The notes beneath the pieces were generated by a model. It saw only the letters and a program-made list of their open reading frames with translations, was not told the DNA's origin and did no database searches. A program made the translations under genes and the position numbers. A stretch of DNA of 64,000 nt from Antennarius striatus (lineage: Eukaryota > Chordata > Actinopteri > Lophiiformes > Antennariidae), in NCBI RefSeq assembly GCF_040054535.1, contig NC_090778.1, forward strand, positions 11,371,501 to 11,435,500, given 5' to 3'. Shown in pieces: positions 28,216-62,643 of this stretch. Every line of letters begins with the position of its first letter. The first letter of the stretch is position 1.

Positions 28216-31200
28216 ATCCTAGGGGATGTTTGTGTGTGTGCATTCACTATTTGGAGCACAGACGTGAGGATTAATCCCCCATAAAGCCAGCAGGCTTACA
28301 TCATCTGGTCCAGCCACATGCTGGACAGACCGTCATCTCATGTTACCCCGCGGTCTCCTCTCCACTTTGAACCTGACTCAGTTCTACTTTCCCAAAACAA
28401 AACCTTTTGGGGAGGGGGGGTCAAAGGAAACAGAGTGACAGGGTCCCATGTAGCTGATCCCTGGGAATGATAGGTGGGGGTCCAGCTGTGGAAGAGGACG
28501 GGTTCTTGTTGAGGAATAATTGAAATAACCTGGTCTCTGGTTGTGGTCGGCTTTGAACTTTTTTTCCTTCACTGTTTCCTAACTAGCAGTTGTGCAATAC
28601 TTCATCCATTCTTCCCTCCTGCAGACACCGGCTGCTCTGCTTCACCATGCCTGAGGGTCTCTCGGGACCCCATTGTTTTTCACATAAAAACAGATTTGTG
28701 TTCTTTACGAGTCTACGCCAATGCGCATGCACTCGCTTCACATGTGGTGTTAATGTGTAATGAAACATGTTCTGGGACCCTGACGAAGGAGGGCTAGACC
28801 TTCCTGTACAATTCCGTCTGAGGTCTAGCACATTATCAGCTCACATTTGCTTCACTCACTGTATAATCTCCTGACTGGTTGTAAATTTTGTTCTTTCATG
28901 TGTCAGTCAGTGCTCATGAGAGCAGCGGTGGGGCGTGATGCCGGGCCCGTTTGCAGAGGCTGATTAATTGAGTCTGGATGAAAGTGGAGGGTTTTCATCT
29001 CTGTGGGGATCTGTCCTAACTCCAACTGTTTAGACATGCTTATCATCGCAACAACCCAAAGCAATAAGATCAATAAATTTCTAATTCTAGTAAACGATAA
29101 TGTGCTCTGTAGAAGCCTGTTGCTTTCACGTGGGACTTTTTCCATTTCTCAGAACTGCTCAGCATCCCTGGATTATGAAGAAAGGCCTCTGAAGTGGCTT
29201 TTGGATGAGGCTTTTGTTTTGGGGGTATTTTAATTTTTGTTTCATGTCAACTCCAGCTTTGCAGGTGTGCTTTGTCCCTTACCTTCTAATGCCTCAGCTC
29301 CCTTAGATGTTAACTCCTTATTTTAAGTCACAGGTTGAAATAATGATGGATTGCAAGATTAAGGTGTTTGCCCAAACAGAGTTTGTTTTGTCACTGGCAA
29401 TGTGAACACTTAATATCAAGAAGACTTCAGCAAAGTCCTGAATCCTAAGGTCGTTGGTTTTTTTTCTAGTTCTCATATTTAATTTGTAAATTATCTAAAA
29501 ATCATAGGATCGTGTTTCATGACTGGACTTTCGCTTACTACACTAATTTAGAACAGTATACCACATAAATACATTTTAAAAAGTCTTATGTCAAACTATA
29601 ATGTATCTGTAATCTACTGTACCTTTAGTGTTACAAAATATATGGGTACATTTTTTAGCTTTTTTGAACTTTCTGAATACAGCAATGTAAAATTTTGCTG
29701 TTAATTCACTGAAAATCAGCTAAATCTGAGTAGTATTTTTGCGGCTACTGTAGTATAGTCTGAGAGAAATAATAGATGATTACAGCATGGATACTTTTAT
29801 TTGGATGAATGTATTCCAAACTCAGCAGCTGGTGCATCATGGGACAGTGAAAGAAAGCGAGAATTGAAATTTGAAAGTGAAACAAATTTCAATGGTTAGA
29901 ACCAGTCGGTCGTGTGACGTAGACGTCCAAAGCTGCATCAACAAGACTTTCCTAAGGAACATAAGTTGATTAATGGTTAAATCCTCATGCCCTGCAGTTT
30001 ATGTGTTCTGTATTTGTGTGGCTGGTGATCACCGGACACCCTCGATGCCCTGAAATCATCTGTGTGTCCAAGGGTGGATGCCGCATCGCCCGTCTACGCT
30101 ACGACCCGGAGCTGAACCCAAGGCCTCTTAGAAGCGTCGCTTCAAACGCAAACTGCTCTTGACGTTAGCGTTCAGCACAACTTTATCACTCACAGACCAG
30201 CTACTAGTGTTCCACCTTCTCAGTCATCAACATCAGAGGCTGAACTTCATCCCCTGAGGCGATGTAATCCACTCAAAGACCGGCGGCCATTAAGACTCGA
30301 GGCTCATTTTTCATTGGAGTCAGTTCTTTTTATAATGAAGCACGTCATTCTCCCAGGCCACAGAAAAGGCTGATACCTCACTTTACAACACCACAGATGA
30401 GCGAATCAGAGAAAAACAGACCCAGCATGACCAATCCACCCTCCCAGATGTTCGTCCTAGACCATGCCCAACACAGGAAGCCATTAAAGAGCAAATCAAT
30501 CAGTCGCCACTGTGGAAACTGGGGGGACAAACCTCTATGGAAAGCTTGTGGAGGGGCGCATTGCCAGGAGGGTGAGATACACTCAGCAGCCTGTACCAAC
30601 TATAAATTCACTGCAGGCTCTTGGAAACTTGTGTTTTCATAAACACTAGGAATGGGTTGGAAGCGATTTACCAATTTGGAGCGATTCAAACGCAAAGCAG
30701 CAGATTAAAGAGAAGTGAGTGGAGAAAATTAATAAAGAATTGTCAGCATTTATCAGAAAGGTGAATATTTTCTCCAACCATGCTCCACTCTGATATCTGA
30801 GCTGATAAACAAATAGTTTTCATAATCTCTTGTACTTGAATAAATACTCGGATCATGGATCTTCTTAACGACAAGCAAAGATGAAGGTGATTTCTGTCCT
30901 GGTTGTATTTTGTGGTTTGATTGTTTGCCTGTGAATTGTTTCATCTGTTTTATCAAACCTTGAAATTGGTTTCATTTTCCTCCTTCAGGTCCCTTTTACA
31001 GCCATGTTTTTCCATTGTTTGGTCTTTTATTTACTCATTTGTTAGAAAAGGCAATATGTTTTAGGATACATCTTCAATCCATCTTCAATTTCATGTTTTG
31101 CAAAAATATATTTTAGTGGAGCATCATTTCACACGTGTCTCTTCAGTTCATTTATTAACGATCACATGTCGCCTCCAGACTCTGGCAATCAGGGCCTCTA

Positions 31201-31668
31201 TCCAACACAGAATCTTCAATCTTCACATGTAATCCATCAAAGGAGAAACATTTATACTTTAAGTCTCAGTATATAAAGCTGACTAAGTAACTCTAGATTT
31301 ATGATAGCACCTGTCTGTTAGCACAAGTAAACTGTTCCAGCAAGCAAGGGAATTCCCATCAGATCCAGGTCCAGAATCCCCCAGATGATCAAAAACTTTG
31401 TTCTTGCCATCAGAGATAAAGTCTGGCAATCCTCCCCAGCCATTATACTTAATGATCTGATTAAGTAGCCGCGTTAAGCCAAAGCTAGTTCTAAGAAAGA
31501 AAAAAAAACAACTTCAAAAGGCGCATAACTCTTGACACTTGGCCTGTGTTTTCCCCTTTTCACTCTTTATCATGCACAGTGGTGCTTGTCTGATGCTCAC
31601 ATGTGATAAAGAAGGTATTAAATCCCTGCTCTGTGCTTTTGGAGTTTCATCTGAGGGTTTCTTTTTGA

Positions 31669-31708
31669 GTGTGTGTGTGCGTGCGTGCGTGCGTGCGTGT
31701 GTGTGTGT
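31669..31708 (+). repeat. GT/GCGT simple repeat
   Basis: Mixed tract of GT and GCGT units. Confidence 0.9.
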
Positions 31709-32445
31709 CTGGATACAGTTTAAGGTCCCATCAGTGTAGTGCACCGACAACACACACATACAGTACATTTCTTTCAGATGAAGCAATGGACTAGCCTGGA
31801 CTCGCCTATTTTCCATCTGCTGACATTAGTGTCTTAATTAAGAGTCGTGTAAAAAAACTCTATGTTTGCAGTATTTGCTGATTATTCATTTATTCTGGTT
31901 CTAGCTGGACTTAAGTCTAGTTTGCATCATGTATTTTAATGTGATCATTTATTTAGATGTTTGCTTGCTAACTTGTACACTTGATTTTTACCTCTGAGGC
32001 TTTACAGACAGCACATTATCTGTGGTGTCTAAATGTTCTCTATAGAAATGTCTGCTTCTGAGTGTGCAATTTGGGGGAAGGATTTTCAACTCTATTCTTT
32101 CTTTTTTTAATGCAGTATTTGAACCTTAGACCAAACCAAAGTAGACAAAACTGAAGATTCAACTACATGAGGATTTACAAAAGGAATGAGAAACGTCATC
32201 GATATGAGCTGTGAATGAGAGGAGAATGTGTTTCTTCTGAAGAGACCAAAGACAAAGAAGACTACAAATAATGTAGAATCCATACAGGCTGTCAGAAATA
32301 GACTATTACTACTCCCAGAGGCTCTGCTGGACTGGAGCACAGACCACTTATGAGGGCTTTGGCCAAGTGGAGCACAAGAAACTGAACCACAACATTATTC
32401 TGACCCTACATGCAGCCAATGTCTAGACTAGGGGCCTGTATATAC

Positions 32446-32566
<121 letters not shown>

Positions 32567-33614
32567 CAACTCAGCTGGTGTGTTTTACAGAATTATTTAC
32601 ATCATCTGTCAGTTTGCTACAAATTTCACATATGGAATACGTACTGTAGCTGGGTGGAGAATGGCGCGTTCTTTACTCAGAGAACGGCGGTTACAATGTA
32701 ACCCACAACTAGGCGGCCTAAAACATGGCTTGCGCTACCTTACATGACACCACGGAAATGTATGCGTTCACTTGGCAGCTCAAGTGTTTAGCTGCTGAGG
32801 TGAAACATGAAGTCGAAGTGTTTTTCATCTTTTTGTTGGACCACGGAAAAGTTTACATTTACATCCTCAAGATGGAAATCCTCAACAGCAAGTTCAGGTT
32901 TGCATGAGGTGGATTGTTGTTCTCACTGTGAAACTCCTCAACAGATGAACTGAAAACAAAACATGACATGGGAAAAAAAAAGAGGCGCAATGTAAAAACA
33001 AGTTTAGCCTCAACCGAACCCACGAATCTAAACTCCACTGGCGTTATTTGTGATCAGGAAGAGAATTACGGTTGACGTTGATTTCATGTGGTGACCACTT
33101 TCTACAGACCTCTGCAAAACCAGGTCCAGACAACTCTCTAAAGAAAACACATCACTTCCAAATAAAAGAAAACATTCAAATACATTTACTTTTTTTCTGT
33201 TGCATTTTCATTTTCCCACGGCCAACCATGTCCTTGTACATACTGTACCTACGACCATAACTGTAATCCAGTCCAATTTTGAAAAGTTGTTGTTTAGAGT
33301 CTTCATTTAAGCTCTGGTTTCATGTTTTTGGGACTGTGCTCCATTTGTTTCCCAAATAGAAGAAAGGTGGAGTAAATTCTTTTGAATTAGGGAGAATGAT
33401 TGTTGTGATGCTGTTGACATAATGTCCTTGTCTCGGCTGACTTTTCTATTCTTTTGTAATTTCCCAGCACTGATAGTATTGCAGTTTTTTTTTCAAATTA
33501 AGTTTTATCCAATAAATCAATCACTTACATGATTTTCCCATTGTAGAATGATTACCTACGGTGAGATATTTTTGCAGGACCTTAGATGCTGCAGGTTTGG
33601 TTGTTGATGGAGGA

Positions 33615-34035
33615 CCTCAGTTTTTTACATCCTGCTTCAAAGTGGTGATGTATTGTTATTGTCAGCATTTGTGTGTCCGTCCGTCTGTTAGTCCACCAAA
33701 TATCTTCTCAACCGTTGCAGATAGAAACATGACACAAAAAGCACATTACTCGGGGAGCAAAGGGGAAGAAAATTAGATGATGACCTTGACCTTGAGAAAA
33801 CTAGATCAAGGTCAAATTTTAACTTTTGTACACTCAGGAACCGGATAAGATAGAGAGACGAGGGAGAAGGACAGTGTGAGTAAGACCATGGATCAAAGCT
33901 AGTGTTTTGATCTATGAAAGTAGGTTAGAGCACTAGCTTTGATATTTGATCTAGGCAAGTACAGTAGGTCAGGGTAAAATTTTGAATTCAGGGGTGTCAC
34001 GGGATGTTGCAGTCTCCGACTGCATTGGTTCTTGT
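33615..34035 (+). mobile_element. Unclassified interspersed repeat, copy A
   Basis: About 420 bp. The whole length reappears as the reverse complement at 37754-38187. Shared blocks include GTGATGTATTGTTATTGT, GCACATTACTC, GATGATGACCTTGA, AAGGTCAAATTTTAA, CAGTGTGAGTAAGACCAT and AAAATTTTGAATTCAGGGGT. Inside are 13-bp inverted arms, ATCAAAGCTAGTG (33892-33904) and CACTAGCTTTGAT (33931-33943). Near the end is a small hairpin, GCAGTCTCCGACTGC (34009-34023). No ORF or clear terminal inverted repeat is visible, so the class is unknown. Confidence 0.72.
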
Positions 34036-35198
34036 TGTGCTCTGAGGCTGGTGGCCAATATGCAAGAATAAGGAACAAAAACATCAGATTTTGCTTGAAC
34101 AGATCTTGTTTCTTATTTCTTCTTCTTGTTCTTGATTCAAACTCTACAAAGAAGTAATTATGTTAACAGGCTGTCATCTGCAAGAATAATTCTCCCTGAA
34201 TTATTCCATTTCTCAAATCTATCAATAAGCCTCATATTATGGCCTCCCCTGTGCTGTTTTAAAGGGATAGGCTGAAATTATTGGAGGCTGTGTTTCATTT
34301 CAGTATTCCTCATCTGAATGACCACTCAAAGTGCTTCACTGCACAAGCTAGCATTCACAAACATACGTTCGCTGGAGGCAGGGGCTGCATCCTGTACATG
34401 GATCACCAGGGTCAAGAACCATACCGACAGTTCAATGAGGGTCGCTCTGCAACAGCTCCCCCCAGCTGTCTGACATCATACCTATCTACCATCATCAGAT
34501 CGTACTCCCTTATTTAAAGAGCAGCAACATTGCTAAAAGAAATATGACACAACAAGAAACGCTAACAGATGGTCAGATGTGCTAAGAACAACATCATCCA
34601 GGTTAGACAGGAAGAGTAAAGCAAAAGGTGAAGTGATCAGCCAAACTGTTGTTCACATGCATCACAGATTACAGAGCTTCTGGGTTCAGCTTTGACATGT
34701 GAATGAGTCTGCTGCGAGGCATCGACAGATGCTCTCACTTTGAATTCACCAAGAAATAAAGTGATGCTCTCCAACTTTGTGATCATATTCTTATGGCTCT
34801 CCAACGACTTAGTGAGTACAGTCTAAACACAGCTGACAGAAAAAGACACACTCTAAAAATCTGTTGTGGAATACCATTCTTAACTGAAACATATTTTATT
34901 GTATAATTTCTTTTAAAAATTTGAGTTCCATGCTTTCTCTTTTTTTCTTTTAGTCTTTTGTTTAAAGGAGATAAATCTCAGTGATGTTACAATAAACATT
35001 CCAGAGGGCGTCACCCACCCGGAGCTTAATTAGAGACCTGGGAGGCCTAGCAAGATGGATGATGGTGTGTGCATGTCTGTGTGTGTCTTGGTGGTGGTGG
35101 GGGCTACAATTGCTGCTGGTTACATGCAGGTGGTTGGATACAAATGTTTGCTTTTATCTCGACTTTGAAACATAGGTAAGCTCAAGGGCCTGCACAGG

Positions 35199-35203
35199 TG
35201 TGT

Positions 35204-35245
<42 letters not shown>

Positions 35246-35267
35246 ATGCGTGCGTGTGTGTGTGTGT
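35199..35267 (+). repeat. Interrupted (GT)n microsatellite
   Basis: GT units with GAG and GCATGCGTGC interruptions. Confidence 0.92.
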
Positions 35268-35377
35268 CAGGGGGTAGGTGGGGTTGTTCGTGGGACATGT
35301 GGGCCCAGAGGCAACCATTTGTCAGAGGAACACAGCACTTCAGAGCTTTGTTGGGGTCAGATGGTGACACTGTAGTG

Positions 35378-35605
35378 TGTGTTGTGTTGTGTGATGTTAT
35401 GTTATTGTGTTGTGTTATGTTATGTCATCTTATGTTGTGTAATGTATTGCTGTTGTGTTGTGTCCTGTTGTGTCGTGTTGTTGTGTTGTGTGTTTTTGTG
35501 TTGTTATGTTGCTGTCATGTTGCTGTCATGTTGCGTTGTGTTGTTATGTTGTGTTGTTGTGTTGTGTTCTGTTATTTTGCTGTGTTGCTGTGTTGTTGTG
35601 TGTGC
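35378..35605 (+). repeat. Degenerate TGTTG/TGTTATG repeat array
   Basis: About 230 bp made almost only of T and G with scattered A or C, built from TGTTG, TGTTATG and TGTTGCTGTCATG units. The cysteine/valine-rich open frames across it are artefacts of this composition. Confidence 0.85.
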
Positions 35606-37753
35606 AGCCACTGATGACGGGTGATCATCTCCACACTGACGTGTGTGTGTCCTGGGTTGTTGGCTGGTCCATCCACCTTCAGACAGCGACCAGATGCTCT
35701 GGTGGAGCAGCGAGTCCCTCACAGGAGCAGACATGGGGGCTGACATGGAAGTTGACATGGAAGCAGACATGGAAACTGTGTATTGAACCTGTTTCATTTT
35801 TAACTAATATAATGAGCCAAGAGATGGTAGCAATTATTATGTCACTGAGGGGGAAACAAATGGTGACTCAGAGGGAGAGACAAATCATCATCCGCCCTCC
35901 TGTCATATTGAACCCACACAACCTATTCATCAGGGAGCAACACACATTTCTCAGAATCCCCCTGAATTTAGCCGTAGAGGGAAGCCAGATATTGATGGTC
36001 CCTGGATACACACCAGTTTTAAAGGATCAGTTCACTGAGGTTGCAGAATATTGGGTCATGATCCATTCTCCTCTCTGCCTCATCTGGTTAAAGCTTATAC
36101 CTTACTTGATCATTTTCATGACTCAACCTTTTTTACGGGAGATTGAGAGATGATGCCACAACAAAGAGTTTAATCATTTCACCTGTACAAAATAAATGTG
36201 GCCTAACGTTGCCTTGGTGTGCGATTTTTAGATGGCTGTGAGGGAAAGATGTGTGATGTGAAAAGCGGTATCATCAGCGTCTGGTGTGATACTTTATTTC
36301 TGTGGTGATGAACAACAAAAACAGTGCTTTATCTCACCTGTTCGATGGATGTTGAGTTGTTTTCTTTTCAGACCATAAGGAACTCCTGGATCTGTGTTCT
36401 TTGTGTCGCATTTAGATTCTAATGAATGCTTTGGAAATGTTCCATTTTCTAGTCACATAATACCTCATCAAAATGTTGCACCTACTGCACACCGTGGTGT
36501 GACGCCTTACTCGCTTACTAACTGTTTATAGGTTCATCAGTTTGGTTCTGATCCCAGCTCCACATCCTGCTCAGGGGCAGAGAAATTACTGCCACACAAA
36601 TGTTAATCATGTTTATAGGGAACAATGAGTCAAACTACAGGAACACCCCGAGTAAATTTATCGTCGGAAATATTTTCTTGATTAGTCAATTACTTATCTT
36701 GTCTATAAATATCATGGAGCAATAAATAAATAGCGGTCACCGTTGTTCTGTCCCAACAACATTCCACATCCTGCTACCTAACCCTTTATCTAATAAAGAA
36801 AATAGAGAAATTATCATAATTTGGAAACTGTGTAAAACTTTAACAATTAACTGAAATCATATAACTCAAGCAATGATCTTGAATGACCCTTCAAATTTTT
36901 GGGGCTCTTTTTGTCTCTCGTACCATATTTGTTATGCCAAAAGAGAAAGACATAAAAACTTGAGGCACGCTGACAGATATTACCCCCCGAGAACATAAAG
37001 CATTGAAAAAGAAGAAATGGTTTTGACCACAAAGAAGAAACATGTGGCATTGAGATTCAGGGCTGTGCACTCGTGTTAAACAAAGAGGAAGCAAGGACAT
37101 GACATATTCTTGGCACCTGAATTTTTGAATTCAAAGCATCTGCGCCAATTTCTAATTCAGGGATGCGTGGCCGCCCATTGGCAGGCAGGTCAGGGATACC
37201 GGAGGTCTCTCTAATACATCTCAGTTGATAATTCTTTCTATGACCTCCAGCTGCCGTCTTGCATAACTCAGCAACAACCAAGAGGCACTGCTGAAGCATA
37301 AAGGCCTCGGCCCCCCCTGCAACCCCCCGTGCTGAAGATGAACACACTAGGTACTCTGATAAAACTCTGATCGATTGATTCTTGATCTTATGAAAAACAG
37401 CTGGGTTGTCTTAAATGCCAAAATGCAAATTAGTAAGATGTTATTGTTGGGTGTGGAAGTGCTTTGTTTGATCTGACGAAGAAGTCAACACAAAAGAATT
37501 ACACTAACTCCAGCAGATCAGAAGGAATGCAGCCGAGCAGCGTGTACAGACAGGCCCAACCTGTGATCAGACATACACACAGATAACAAACACAAAGACA
37601 ACAGGGAAGACGGGAGGTAATGGCAGGACACTGACTGTTGTTGGTTTCCACAAGGAGACTGGGGCGTCAGTCTGAGGCCATCAGGTTTCTTTGTGAGACC
37701 ACATTCTCATGATATATCTAAACCTCAGTCTCACCGAATTACCTCAATGTAAA

Positions 37754-38187
37754 ACAAGATCCAATGCAGTCAGAGACTGCAACACCCCTGAATTCAAAAT
37801 TTTACCCTGACCTACTTGCATAGGTTGAGGACTTGCATAGGTCAAGGATCAAAGCTAGTGCTCTGACCTACTGTCATAGATCAAAGCACTGGCTTTGATC
37901 TATGGTCTTACTCACACTGGCCTTCTCCCTCATCTTTCTATCTTACCCGGTTCCTGGTTAAAAGTGTAAAAAAACTTAAAATTTGACCTTGACCTAGTTT
38001 CTCAAGGTCATCATCTCATTTTCATCCCCGTTGCCACCTGAGTAATGTGCGTTTTGTTTTATCTTTCTATCTGCAACGGGTGCAAAGATGTGGACTAACG
38101 GACAGAGAAATGGACAAACGGACGAACACACAAACGCTTACAATTACAATACATCACCGCTTTGAAACAGGATGCAAAAATACTGAG
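37754..38187 (-). mobile_element. Unclassified interspersed repeat, copy B (inverted)
   Basis: Reverse-complement relative of 33615-34035. The plus strand begins with the hairpin GCAGTCAGAGACTGC (37766-37780) and the shared CACCCCTGAATTCAAAATTT. It has the same inverted arms at 37848-37860 and 37887-37899 (one mismatch) and ends near TTTTTGCATCC read on the minus strand. A short CCTATGCAAGT duplication distinguishes it from copy A. Confidence 0.72.
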
Positions 38188-38364
38188 TTATAAGAAAGCA
38201 GTCTTTTTTGACATCTGACGGCATTCTGGGGCCTCGTTTCTAAAAACACATGTAAGTGGAACTTCAGTTGAGGATTTCTTCCATGTCAGATTTTAGTTTA
38301 AAAGTGTTAATCTCTACAAAATAAACTGTTAATCACTGTTTATAGAGTGGCAAAAAATGAAAGA

Positions 38365-38725
38365 AGTCCGGGTGGCAGTGGCTAAGTGGTAGAGCGTGCG
38401 GTAGAGCGGGTCGTTCAATGTTTCAAAGATCGCGATTTGATTCCCGCTCCTGCCCAAAAAGAACACCTGGAGGTGAGCTGACAGTGGGAGGTGTCAGCTC
38501 ACCTCCGGAGCACGAGGCGCCCTTGAGCAAGGTGCCATCCCTCTTACAAGTTGCTCATTTGGAGCGCACCACAAAGGGGCTGCCCGCCACTCTACCTCCT
38601 CTGCATGCGTACAGGTCCCATGTGTGTGTGTTTGTGTGTTCAGGCCTTTACACACATATATATGCATGATTTGATTTAAACTAACTAGAGTGTGCTACTA
38701 ATTTCCTTGCGGGGATTACAATCAG
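38365..38725 (+). mobile_element. tRNA-headed SINE
   Basis: The head GGTGGCAGTGGCTAAGTGGT followed by AGAGCG resembles a tRNA A box; GATTTGATTCCCGCTCC is a degraded B box. The body has GCGCCCTTGAGCAAGGTGCC, shared by many fish SINEs. The 3' end CTTGCGGGGATTACAATCAG followed by TATATAAAATG resembles the tail of the LINE end at 7101-7120, suggesting mobilisation by such a LINE. Plus orientation. Confidence 0.7.
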
Positions 38726-40061
38726 TATATAAAATGAAAAAAAACAACAACCTCTGACTGGTTACTGATAGGGTTTGTGATGCATCATGTCAGAAGGTTG
38801 ACAGCAATCCAGCTGCCACGTTTCAGAAGGCTAAACATCTCAGTCACCGTCCTGCAGACTGTCAGCGCGGCTGCTTGTAACAAACTCTTGCCGTCATTTC
38901 TTCATTGCAAGATCAGTGCAGTTTTTTTTTAATGCTTTCCAGTATCTCAAGATGTTACAGATGCATTTGTCAAAAGGATGCACATCATCATGCTGGGTTA
39001 ATTTCCCCGGACACCCCCATCTCATCTCCTTTGGTTTTGACAACATAAACGAAGGGGCTTTCTTCTTTGTGAGCGGTGACATCATGCTAAGGCTTCTATT
39101 TTTAGTCTGACTTCCTGTTTCGGTCTCAGACACTTCCTCACAGAAGTCCTTGGTTCTTGCAGTGAAACACAGGAGGGAGCTGCTTCACACGTTACTCCAG
39201 ACTGCCTGGAAGAACCATGGAGGTGTGACCTGCACCTGTTGAGACCCAGCAGGATATGTGAAAGGAACGATCACTGGAGGAACGTGCTACCTTTTCAAAA
39301 TCTTATTCTTTTTTTTTTCCATTCTAATCTATTGTTTTTCCTTTAGGATGAGCTGCATATGTCACCTTTTTAAAAAATATCTTTAAAAAAATCTTTTTAT
39401 ACATTTTAACTTTAAATTCATGTCTGTTTATCATTGACTCTTTGTGACTAAATATCATCACGGATAATCCAAAATCACGCTGAGAAGGAAATTTCTTCTT
39501 TATTATTTGTGCACAGAGATTTTCTGTTGTCAAACCAACAGTTTTCCTTTTATTTAGTAAATGTTGGCAGATAGAGTTGATGTGAATGTTCAAAGCTGCA
39601 GTTGCAGGAGTAAAACTGGAATGACTGAGCCAATAAATTCCCTCTCCTCTTTAACATCCTAATTGTTTTAGAGCTGCATAATGAAACCGCTGCCCTCTTG
39701 TTCACATCCCAATTTTTCTTTGTTGAGTGATTTTATTTGATCTTTTTTTTTTTTTTTAAATAAAATGAGCACCCTCTCTCCCCCCGCAAGACTTTTGTAC
39801 CTCAACAAAAAGCAAGGCAGTAGGCGCTCAGAATATGGTGGGTCTACTGGATAGTATGTACTTACAAAAAGTTCTTGTACTTTATGGTAGTTCGGATATC
39901 ACTACATGGCTTTAATATTTATATATAATGTATTATAATATAAGACCCCAATGAATGGATCTCAATGGTTTTTCTTCTCTGTTCCAAATTCCTAATGTTT
40001 CTTTCTTCTTCTGCTATTGAATGACCACTGTGCGCAGTTGGGTGATAACTAACTGTTTCTT

Positions 40062-40098
40062 CTAATTATTATTATTATTATTATTATTACTATTATTA
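40062..40098 (+). repeat. (ATT)n microsatellite
   Basis: Trinucleotide ATT run with one ACT interruption. Confidence 0.92.
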
Positions 40099-40119
40099 GT
40101 CTTTATTTGGTCTTTGAAA

Positions 40120-40480
40120 ACTCCAAACCCTATGAATACTCAAACCCACAAACCTGCTGCTGATGACACCACCCTCCCACCCCCAGAACAAGCGCCCCCT
40201 CCTCCTCCTCCTCCCCTTTTTTCTTTCTGCTGCTCCACAAGCGCTGCAGGTTGAATCTATTGCCCCTATTTCCTGTCACATGGGTTGGAAATAGGATCCC
40301 TTACTTACTATCTGTTGGCGTCTCTGCGGTGTCAGTGGAGGCGAGGCGCACAGACCTGCCTTGAACTTCAGGGACTTTTCACGGCTTCCACAGAGCGACC
40401 CGTCCACAGACCGTGACCGTCAGCCCAGCAGCCCTCCGGTCTGCGCATCAGCCAGTCCAGTCCGACTGTTCTCTCGCACG
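40120..40480 (+). promoter_or_regulatory. kremen1: kremen1 upstream region and 5' UTR
   Basis: The sequence becomes C/G-rich with several CpGs from about 40320. A CCTCCTCCTCCTCCTCCCC tract lies near 40198-40217. There is no TATA box at a useful place. The transcription start is probably between about 40250 and 40350, placing 130-230 bp of 5' UTR before the ATG. The frame is open upstream of the ATG but has no earlier in-frame ATG. Confidence 0.5.

Positions 40481-62643
<22,163 letters not shown>

Noticed and set aside
34281..34517. 78-codon frame, and a CTCAAAGTGCTTCACTGC motif resembling a fish SINE body
   Set aside because: The nucleotide similarity to SINE-like bodies is short and the ends are not definable; the protein matches nothing known.
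40361..40480. In-frame extension upstream of the kremen1 ATG
   Set aside because: It has no ATG, and it would place a polar segment before the signal peptide; it is 5' UTR.
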